Source of the DNA: Pseudomonas batumici
GTDB lineage: Bacteria > Pseudomonadota > Gammaproteobacteria > Pseudomonadales > Pseudomonadaceae
NCBI RefSeq assembly: GCF_000820515.1
Contig: NZ_JXDG01000068.1
Location: 1 to 64,000 of the forward strand
Direction: 5' to 3'
DNA length: 64,000 nt
In this document: one piece after another, positions 58,004 to 64,000 of the stretch
How positions within the stretch are numbered: the stretch's first letter is position 1
Layout: each line of letters begins with the position of its first letter
The notes under the pieces: generated by a model
Seen by the model: the letters and a program-made list of their open reading frames with translations, nothing else
The model's database searches: none
Told to the model about the DNA's origin: nothing
Position numbers and translations under genes: made by a program

Positions 58004-58342
58004 CACAACTCCCTGTATAAACATCACCGGAATTATAATGAGTCAATAAAATGCACCTCTATAAATTAACGCCCACGGCAAATCAAAGTTTCACATTTAA
58101 CTATGACACGCTCGCCCATGAAGGTGATTCAAGCTACAGGCATGCAACAGTCCTCATCCACCGGCTCCCCCCCTTTGTGCTCCGCTTCCATCACCATCGC
58201 ATGCGCAACCGCCACCGACTTATTCCAAAAACGACGGTCGCCATTCCATATCGATATTAAATCCATATATATCAAGCTGTTAGGCTTGCCGGTTCACAAT
58301 TGCCGACCAAGGTAATTGGCACCTATCGTTTTCGGAGCTTCA
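58004..58342. other. AT-rich intergenic region between protease-like gene and symporter
   Basis: About 340 bases with no convincing gene: two frames of 69 to 70 codons read through it but have no ribosome site or family resemblance. AT-rich blocks (TATATATATCAAG near 58262-58274) could hold promoters for the divergent genes. CCAAGGTAATTGG (58308-58320) is a small imperfect palindrome before the symporter start. Confidence 0.5.
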
Positions 58343-59734
58343 ATGAATCTGCCGCTGATTCTCAACCTGCTGGTGTTCCTCACCCTGCTGCTGGGTCTGG
58401 CCCAAACCCGCCACACTACCTTCAGCCTGGCGAAAAAAGTGCTGCTCGCCCTGGTCCTGGGGGTGATCTTCGGTGTTGCCCTGCACGGTATCTACGGTAC
58501 CGGCAACCCGGTCCTCAAGGCCTCCATCGGCTGGTTCGACCTGGTCGGCAACGGCTACGTGCAATTGCTGCAGATGATCGTGATCCCGCTGGTGTTCGCC
58601 TCGATCCTCAGCGCCGTGGCCCGCCTGCACAACGCCACGTCCCTGGGCAAGATCAGCTTCCTGACCATCGGCACGCTGCTGTTCACCACGGCCATCGCCG
58701 CGCTGATCGGTATCGGCCTGACCAACCTGTTCGGCCTGACCGCCGAAGGCCTGGTGGCCGGCACCCAGGAACTGGCGCGCCTGCAAGTGATCCAGAGCGA
58801 CTACGCGGGCAAGGTCGCCGACCTGAATGTGCCGCAACTGCTGCTCTCGTTCATCCCGCAGAACCCCTTCGCCGACCTGGCCCGGGCCAAGCCGACCTCG
58901 ATCATCAGCGTGGTGATCTTTGCCGCGTTCATGGGCGTGGCCGCGCTGCAACTGCTCAAGGATGATGCCGAGAAGGGTCAGAAGGTGGTCAATGCCATCG
59001 ACACCCTGCAAGCCTGGGTCACGCGCCTGGTGCGCCTGGTGATGAAACTCACGCCCTACGGCGTGCTGGCGCTGATGACCAAGGTGGTCGCCGGTTCCAA
59101 CCTGCAGGACATCATCAAGCTGGGCAGTTTCGTGGTGGTCTCGTATATCGGCCTGGGCTTGATGTTCGTGGTTCACGGGCTGCTGGTGTCGCTGGCCGGG
59201 ATCAACCCGCTGCGCTTCTTCCGCAAGATCTGGCCGGTGCTGACCTTTGCCTTCACCAGCCGCTCCAGCGCAGCGAGCATTCCGCTGAGCATCGAGGCCC
59301 AGACCCGCCGGCTGGGGATTCCACAATCGATTGCCAGCTTTGCCGCATCGTTCGGCGCGACCATCGGCCAGAACGGTTGTGCCGGGCTGTATCCGGCGAT
59401 GCTGGCGGTGATGGTCGCACCAACGGTGGGGATCAACCCGCTGGATCCGCTGTGGATCGCGACGTTGGTGGCCATCGTGACCTTGAGTTCAGCCGGGGTG
59501 GCCGGGGTCGGTGGCGGGGCGACGTTTGCCGCGCTGATCGTGCTGCCGGCAATGGGTCTGCCGGTGTCACTGGTGGCGCTGCTGATTTCCGTGGAGCCGT
59601 TGATCGACATGGGCCGCACGGCGTTGAACGTGAGCGGTTCGATCACCGCCGGGGCGATTGCCAGCCAGGTGATGCAGCAGACCGACAAGGCGTTGCTGGA
59701 GGCTGAAGAGCATGGGGAGTTGGCACAGGCCTGA
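58343..59734 (+). CDS. Dicarboxylate/amino acid:cation symporter family, L-cystine transporter (TcyP-like)
   Basis: A 463-residue DAACS-family transporter. The start at 58343 (MNLPLILNLLVFLTLLLGLAQ) follows GGAG at 6 bases. Hydrophobic helices fill the length; landmarks are NGYVQLLQMIVIPLVFASIL, RSSAASIPLSIEAQTRRLG, SFAASFGATIGQNGCAGLYPAMLAVMVAP and GVGGGATFAALIVLPAMGLP. The combination of SRSSAASIP and NGCAG is characteristic of the TcyP cystine branch rather than glutamate carriers. It takes up cystine using a cation gradient. It is not in an operon. Confidence 0.85.
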   Translation: MNLPLILNLLVFLTLLLGLAQTRHTTFSLAKKVLLALVLGVIFGVALHGIYGTGNPVLKASIGWFDLVGNGYVQLLQMIVIPLVFASILSAVARLHNATSLGKISFLTIGTLLFTTAIAALIGIGLTNLFGLTAEGLVAGTQELARLQVIQSDYAGKVADLNVPQLLLSFIPQNPFADLARAKPTSIISVVIFAAFMGVAALQLLKDDAEKGQKVVNAIDTLQAWVTRLVRLVMKLTPYGVLALMTKVVAGSNLQDIIKLGSFVVVSYIGLGLMFVVHGLLVSLAGINPLRFFRKIWPVLTFAFTSRSSAASIPLSIEAQTRRLGIPQSIASFAASFGATIGQNGCAGLYPAMLAVMVAPTVGINPLDPLWIATLVAIVTLSSAGVAGVGGGATFAALIVLPAMGLPVSLVALLISVEPLIDMGRTALNVSGSITAGAIASQVMQQTDKALLEAEEHGELAQA

Positions 59735-59757
59735 GTTCGGCGGCGGCTGATAGACCG

Positions 59758-59805
59758 CTATCGCGAGCAAGCTCGCTCCTACATGGGGCGAGCTTGCCTA
59801 CAAAG
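59758..59805. repeat. REP element plus a truncated second copy
   Basis: A minus-orientation REP of the GCGAGC class (59759-59785) is directly followed by GGGGCGAGCTTGCCTACA, which resembles a REP with its middle removed. Between the convergent symporter and folA genes, close to the folA stop. Confidence 0.75.
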
Positions 59806-59808
59806 CTT

Positions 59809-60321
59809 TTAACGTTTTTCCCAGATTTCGAAACTGAACGCAGGCTTGCCCTCCGCTGCCGGGTGCGGCTCATCCGACACCAACTTCCACTGACCTTCAT
59901 CGACCTGCGGAAACCAGGCATCGCCTTCCGGGCTCAACGCCACGCGGGTCAGGTACAGCCGATCCGCCTGCTCCAGGCCCTGGGTATAAAGCTGCGCCCC
60001 ACCGATCAGCATCAGTTCACTCGCGCCCTGCTCCAGCGCCCACTGTTCAGCGCGCACCAGCGCCGCCTCCAGCGACGGAAAAACCTCTGCGCCTTCCAGC
60101 TGCAACCCCACCTGGCGACTGACCACCAGATTCAACCGGCCCGGCAACGGCCGTCCCAGCGAATCCCAGGTCTTGCGCCCCATGATGATCGGCTTGCCGA
60201 GGGTCGTGGCCTTGAAGTACTTGAAGTCCGCCGGCAAATGCCAGGGCATGCTGTTGTCGACGCCGATCACGCGGTTTTCACCGAGGGCCGCGATCAGGCT
60301 TAAAGGGAGAGTTCTGTTCAT
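59809..60321 (-). CDS. folA: Dihydrofolate reductase
   Basis: A 170-residue enzyme that reduces dihydrofolate with NADPH; target of trimethoprim. The start at 60321 (MNRTLPLSLIAALGENRVIGVDNSMPWHLPADF) gives the usual length. The substrate acidic residue lies in WHLPADFKYFK, GKPIIMGRKTWDSLGRPLPGR binds cofactor, and LMLIGGAQLYTQGL is the second nucleotide site. It is divergent from the DUF2868 gene. Confidence 0.97.
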   Translation of the reverse strand: MNRTLPLSLIAALGENRVIGVDNSMPWHLPADFKYFKATTLGKPIIMGRKTWDSLGRPLPGRLNLVVSRQVGLQLEGAEVFPSLEAALVRAEQWALEQGASELMLIGGAQLYTQGLEQADRLYLTRVALSPEGDAWFPQVDEGQWKLVSDEPHPAAEGKPAFSFEIWEKR

Positions 60322-60460
60322 GCCGCGAGGATACCAGAGCCCGTAAGCCAACTCGGACATACGCCGACAAAATTAACTCACCCTGGCGACGGCGGACACC
60401 GGGATGCAGGTACCCGCCACAGCGGTTATGCTTCCAACTCACTTGAGCCCAGGACGCCGC

Positions 60461-61840
60461 GTGACTGAACCGACTCCCCTGCACCGCCTCTGGCTGACCG
60501 AGACGGTGCGCCTGCGCGAAGAACAGGCAGGCCCGCTGGAAGACCTCGAAGCCAATCGCCGTGCCCGCGCCGCGGGGGGCGACCTGCCGACACGCATCCA
60601 GCACCGCGCACTCTGGCTGGCCGAACGCGATGGCCTGCTCAACGCCTTGCGTCATTGGCTGCAAGGCGCGCGGTTGGCGCTGCTGGTCCTGGCGCTGGTG
60701 GTGATCGTCAGTGGTGCCGGCATGGCCTTCGCCGCCCTGGGCAACGGCCAGGCAGCAGTCAATGTGTTCTGGGCCCTGGGCAGCCTGCTCGGCCTGAACC
60801 TGCTGTTGCTGCTGAGCTGGGCCCTGGGCCTGGCCTTCGCCGGCGAACACGCGGCCAGCTTCGGGCGCCTCTGGCTGTGGCTCAGCGAAAAGCTCGCCCG
60901 CGATGCCCAGGCCGCGCAACTGGCACCCGCCCTGCTGCTGATGCTGCAGCGTCGGCGCCTCAATCGCTGGGCCATCGGCACCGTGATTCACGGCCTCTGG
61001 CTGCTGGCCATGCTCAGCGCCCTGGCCCTGTTGTTGATGCTGATGTCGACCCGGCGCTACGGCTTCGTCTGGGAAACCACCCTGCTGCACAGCGACACCT
61101 TTGTCGCGGTGACCCAGGCCCTGGGCGCCTTGCCCGCCCTGCTGGGCTTCGGCCTGCCCGACACGGAAATGATCCGCGCCAGCGGCGATACCGCGCTGAA
61201 CCTGGAGAATGCCCGGCACGCCTGGGCCTCCTGGCTGGTGGGGGTGCTGGTGGTCTATGGCGTGTTGCCGCGCCTGCTGCTGGCGGTGTTTTGCCTGTGG
61301 CGCTGGCGGCACGGCAGCCGCGCCCTGAGCCTGGACCTCAACCTGCCCGGCTATGCGCAACTGCGCGAACGTCTGATGCCCAGCAGCGAACGCCTGGGGG
61401 TCAGCGACCTGGCGCCCGACACGTTGCACAGCGCCGAAGCCGGTGCCACCGCCCTGGAGAGCGAAGGCGCCTTGCTGGTGGCCATCGAACTGGACAACCA
61501 GCGCCCCTGGCCGCCGACCTTGCCGAACACCGTACGCGACGCCGGCATCCTCGACAGCCGCGAGTCGCGGCACAAGCTCCTCGAACAATTGACCCGCTTC
61601 CCACCGGCGCGCCTGGCGATCGCCTGCGACCCGCGACGCTCGCCGGACCGTGGCAGCCTCGGGCTGATCGCCGAACTGGCCCGCAGCGCCGGCGCGACCC
61701 GCGTCTGGCTGCTGCAGGCGCCGCCCGGCCAGGCGCTGGATGCCGACCGCCTCGGCGACTGGCACAGCGCCCTGCAACGGCTGGAACTGCCCTTCGCCGA
61801 CAGCGCCCCGCTGAACTGGCTGGAGACGGGTCATGACTAA
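60461..61840 (+). CDS. DUF2868 membrane protein
   Basis: A 459-residue inner-membrane protein. The GTG at 60461 (MTEPTPLHRLWLTETVRLREE) is preferred, with AGGA 6 bases upstream; an ATG at 60428 is an alternative. Four hydrophobic helices are visible: LALLVLALVVIVSGAGMAF, ALGSLLGLNLLLLLSWALGL, GLWLLAMLSALALLLMLM and LVGVLVVYGVLPRLLLAVF. A soluble C-terminal part follows. It overlaps the next gene, a GTPase, by 8 bases; the pair is widely conserved in Pseudomonas. Function is not known. Confidence 0.85.
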   Translation: MTEPTPLHRLWLTETVRLREEQAGPLEDLEANRRARAAGGDLPTRIQHRALWLAERDGLLNALRHWLQGARLALLVLALVVIVSGAGMAFAALGNGQAAVNVFWALGSLLGLNLLLLLSWALGLAFAGEHAASFGRLWLWLSEKLARDAQAAQLAPALLLMLQRRRLNRWAIGTVIHGLWLLAMLSALALLLMLMSTRRYGFVWETTLLHSDTFVAVTQALGALPALLGFGLPDTEMIRASGDTALNLENARHAWASWLVGVLVVYGVLPRLLLAVFCLWRWRHGSRALSLDLNLPGYAQLRERLMPSSERLGVSDLAPDTLHSAEAGATALESEGALLVAIELDNQRPWPPTLPNTVRDAGILDSRESRHKLLEQLTRFPPARLAIACDPRRSPDRGSLGLIAELARSAGATRVWLLQAPPGQALDADRLGDWHSALQRLELPFADSAPLNWLETGHD

Positions 61841-63206
61841 AGCGCTGAAACTGGCTGTGGTCGGCCACACCAATGTCGGCAAGACCTCACTGTTGCGCAC
61901 CCTCACCCGGGATGTCGGCTTCGGCGAAGTCTCCCACCGCCCCAGCACCACCCGGCATGTGGAGGGCGCGCGGCTGTCGGTGGAGGGTGAAGCCCTGCTC
62001 GAACTCTACGACACCCCGGGCCTGGAAGACGCCATCGCCCTGCTCGACTACCTCGAACGCCTGGATCGACCCGGCGAACGTCTCGACGGTCCGGCCCGCG
62101 TCGCGCGCTTTCTCGACGGCAGCGAAGCCCGCCAGCGTTTCGAACAGGAAGCCAAGGTGCTGCGCCAGTTGCTGGCTTCGGACGCCGGGCTCTATGTGAT
62201 CGATGCCCGCGAGCCGGTGCTGGCTAAATACCGCGACGAACTGAGCGTGCTCGCCAGTTGTGGCAAGCCGCTGTTGCCGGTGCTCAATTTTGTCAGCAGT
62301 GCCGAACAGCGCGAGCCGCAATGGCGTGAAGCCTTGGCCCGCCTGGGACTGCACGCGCTGGTGCGGTTCGACAGCGTGGCCCCGCCGGAGGACGGTGAGC
62401 GGCGCCTGTATGAAAGCCTGGCGCTGTTGCTGGAAGGGGCGCGCCCGCAACTGGAGCGCCTGGTCCTCGACCTGGAGGCACAGCGACGGGCTCGACGGCA
62501 AAGCGCCAACCGACTGATCGCCGAACTGCTGATCGACTGTGCGGCCTGTCGGCGCAGCGTGGTCAGCGACACCGACGCGCAGACCCGGGCCATCGGCGAA
62601 TTGCGCCAGGCCGTACGTCAACGGGAGCAGCGTTGCGTCGATGCCTTGCTCAAGCTCTATGCGTTCCGCCCCGGCGATGCGGCGGCCAGCGACCTGCCGC
62701 TGTTGGACGGGCGCTGGGGCGACGATCTGTTCAACCCGGAAACCCTCAAGCAACTGGGGGTGAAGGTCGGTGGCGGGATTGCCGCGGGTGCGGCGGCGGG
62801 TGCCGGTATCGACCTGCTGGTGGGTGGCCTGACCCTCGGCGCGGCTGCCCTGGTCGGCGCCATCGCCGGCGGTGCCCTGCAAACCGCCCGCGGCTATGGC
62901 AGCCGCCTGCTGGGCAAACTCAAGGGGCAACGGGAACTGACCGTCGACGACAACGTGCTGCGCCTGTTGGCGCTGCGCCAACGGCAACTGCTGCAAGCCC
63001 TGGAGGCGCGTGGGCATGCAGCGATGGAGCGTATTCAGATGAGCCTGCCGGCGGACACCACCTGGCGTGAGGGCAAACTGCCCGAGGCCTTGCACAAGGC
63101 CCGGGCATATCCGCAGTGGTCGTCGCTCAACGCTCCAGCCCGGTTGAACCAGCCAGAACGCCAGGAACAGATCGACCTGTTGCTGCAGCGTCTGACTGAG
63201 ACCTGA
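61833..63206 (+). CDS. DUF3482 family GTPase
   Basis: A 457-residue P-loop GTPase. G1 is VVGHTNVGKTSLLRTL (residues 9-24), G3 is ELYDTPGLEDA (DTPG), and the region that might serve as G4 reads VLNFVSS, which is weak. After a helical part comes a Gly-rich hydrophobic stretch, GGGIAAGAAAGAGIDLLVGG and GAAALVGAIAGGALQTA, which may insert in the membrane. With the overlapping DUF2868 gene it may form a membrane-associated GTPase module. The cellular role is unknown. Confidence 0.88.
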   Translation: MTKALKLAVVGHTNVGKTSLLRTLTRDVGFGEVSHRPSTTRHVEGARLSVEGEALLELYDTPGLEDAIALLDYLERLDRPGERLDGPARVARFLDGSEARQRFEQEAKVLRQLLASDAGLYVIDAREPVLAKYRDELSVLASCGKPLLPVLNFVSSAEQREPQWREALARLGLHALVRFDSVAPPEDGERRLYESLALLLEGARPQLERLVLDLEAQRRARRQSANRLIAELLIDCAACRRSVVSDTDAQTRAIGELRQAVRQREQRCVDALLKLYAFRPGDAAASDLPLLDGRWGDDLFNPETLKQLGVKVGGGIAAGAAAGAGIDLLVGGLTLGAAALVGAIAGGALQTARGYGSRLLGKLKGQRELTVDDNVLRLLALRQRQLLQALEARGHAAMERIQMSLPADTTWREGKLPEALHKARAYPQWSSLNAPARLNQPERQEQIDLLLQRLTET

Positions 63207-63216
63207 AACGGACCTG

Positions 63217-63753
63217 TCAGCTATACCACCTGAACTTCAGAAAGGTCCGACCCATATACTTGATCCATTCCTCTTCGGCCCGACTGAAAATGTCCTCGCC
63301 GTCGATGTCGAAGTAAACCACCGAATCCAAGGTCCCATTATTGTCGGTGTCATGGGCCGAGGCCTTATAGAGCAGGGTCTGGTTCCTGGGCGTCCCCGTC
63401 CCCTCATGAAGATGCAGCCTCACCACATTCGGTGACTTGTCGTTGTGATAGTTCTCGGCAAACACCTTGATATAGCGCTGCCAGCTTTTCCCCTGGTTGA
63501 ACCAGCCGAACTTCAGGAACGCATTGGCAAACGCCCGGATCAGTTTTTCATCCTTGGCGTTGTCCTTGCCATCACGGTTGACGTCACCACCGAACTGCAA
63601 GTCCGTCACTCCATCGGCGGTCATGTCGACCGCCGCGGCCTTGAGCACCAGCTTGTCGGGCTTGCCAGGCACTTCCTCATAAAAGCGCAGCAATACCGTA
63701 TCAGCCCGGCCATTGCCGCTGCGATCCTGGGCGGTCATTCTCAAATAACGCAT
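63217..63753 (-). CDS. Protein with four EF-hand-like Asp-rich loops
   Basis: A 178-residue protein I do not recognise. Four calcium-loop-like segments are visible: DRSGNGRADTV (residues 10-20), DMTADGVTDL (43-52), DVNRDGKDNAKDE (57-69) and DTDNNGTLDSV near residue 136. They have the D-x-(D/N/S)-x-(D/N)-G spacing of EF hands or dockerin loops. No signal peptide is seen. The N-terminal MRYLRMTAQD strand suggests a small beta-structure between loops, perhaps a fragment-like relative of VCBS or integrin repeat proteins. It lies alone, convergent with the GTPase gene. Confidence 0.65.
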   Translation of the reverse strand: MRYLRMTAQDRSGNGRADTVLLRFYEEVPGKPDKLVLKAAAVDMTADGVTDLQFGGDVNRDGKDNAKDEKLIRAFANAFLKFGWFNQGKSWQRYIKVFAENYHNDKSPNVVRLHLHEGTGTPRNQTLLYKASAHDTDNNGTLDSVVYFDIDGEDIFSRAEEEWIKYMGRTFLKFRWYS

Positions 63754-63885
63754 AAAAGACTCCTTTCCATGTGAGCCCTCACCTTAATTCGCCGCGACGA
63801 TCAGTCACCAGACCGGGATTCCTGACCTTGCGTACGAAACCTCACCCGGCTCTGAAAGCTGCGAACCCTTCAACCTCGGAGCCGA

Positions 63886-64000
63886 TCAGCCACCGCCCAG
63901 GCTCTTGTACAGGGCGATACGGTTGCTCACCTGCAACAAGCGGGTCCTGATCAGCGCTTGTTGTGCCGTGCTCAGGCCGCGTTGGGCATCGAGCACTTCG
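63886..64000 (-). CDS. Outer-membrane efflux protein, 3' end (partial)
   Basis: Only the last 38 or so codons are in the window. They read ..EVLDAQRGLSTAQQALIRTR then LLQVSNRIALYKSLGGG and stop. The VLDAQRxL and ALYKSLGGG ending is characteristic of OprM/NodT-type TolC-like channels, the outer-membrane part of RND or MFS efflux complexes. The rest of the gene, and probably its pump partners, lie to the right of the window. The specific pump cannot be told. Confidence 0.8.
   Translation of the reverse strand, partial: EVLDAQRGLSTAQQALIRTRLLQVSNRIALYKSLGGG

Noticed and set aside
57254..58342. hrp-box promoter for type III effector expression
   Set aside because: No GGAACC and CCACNNA pair at the right spacing was seen upstream of either protease-like gene.
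16971..59805. Repeated GTAGGAGC-type sequences considered as CRISPR repeats
   Set aside because: They are dispersed, inverted in pairs and not regularly spaced, which fits REP elements; no cas genes are present.

Overview
The window is a GC-rich chromosomal segment of a Pseudomonas, most likely of the P. fluorescens group. Gene content and order match the P. aeruginosa PA0350-PA0415 neighbourhood in reverse: Pil-Chp genes, gshB, tonB3, algH, ruvX, pyrR-pyrB-pyrC', pilU-pilT, proC, metX-metW, hemW, trmB-thiG-thiS, mtgA, rpoH-ftsX-ftsE-ftsY, rsmD, lao genes, coaD, mutM, ilvD and folA. Many intergenic spaces carry Pseudomonas-type REP elements, recognisable by the core GTAGGAGC..GCTTGC..GCGATG. 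No rRNA, tRNA or CRISPR was seen.

Layout. 1-161 is the 5' end of mdcA (malonate decarboxylase). 497-985 is an unrecognised beta-rich protein. 1010-10818 is a minus-strand type IV pilus chemotaxis operon, pilGHIJ-chpA-chpC, without pilK or chpB between its members. 11070-16921 runs gshB, tonB3, algH, ruvX, pyrR, pyrB and a non-catalytic dihydroorotase. 17070-20641 holds a TM2 protein, an NlpC/P60 peptidase, and pilU and pilT. 20698-27387 is a forward run from the PLP homeostasis protein to hemW. 27542-34969 holds trmB-thiG-thiS, a DUF423 protein, mtgA and the rpoH, ftsX, ftsE, ftsY group. 35144-40665 holds two M16 peptidase-like genes, rsmD, a YheT hydrolase and a rhodanese. 40798-45309 resembles the LaoABCR long-chain alcohol oxidation locus. 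45427-49812 holds coaD, a ferredoxin, mutM, an HDOD gene and an RlmI-type methyltransferase.

The main accessory region lies between 49813 and 53575. It is AT-richer than its surroundings and is bounded by two copies of the last 105 bp of the RlmI-type gene. Inside is a tight operon: a 23-codon peptide gene, a strong hairpin, a SagB-type flavin dehydrogenase, an AurF-type diiron protein with all the expected metal ligands, and a Bcr/CflA-type exporter. The layout resembles a ribosomal-peptide natural product locus but has no recognisable cyclodehydratase. I do not recognise it as a described system, and it is my best candidate for something new.

Downstream are a REP-associated tyrosine transposase with its REPIN repeats, ilvD, and a second AT-rich patch (56663-58003) with two paralogous YopT/AvrPphB-like cysteine protease genes that may encode effectors. 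The window closes with a cystine-type symporter, folA, a DUF2868/DUF3482 membrane-GTPase pair, a protein with EF-hand-like loops and the 3' end of an outer-membrane efflux gene. All functions are inferred from reading the sequence; no search was run.
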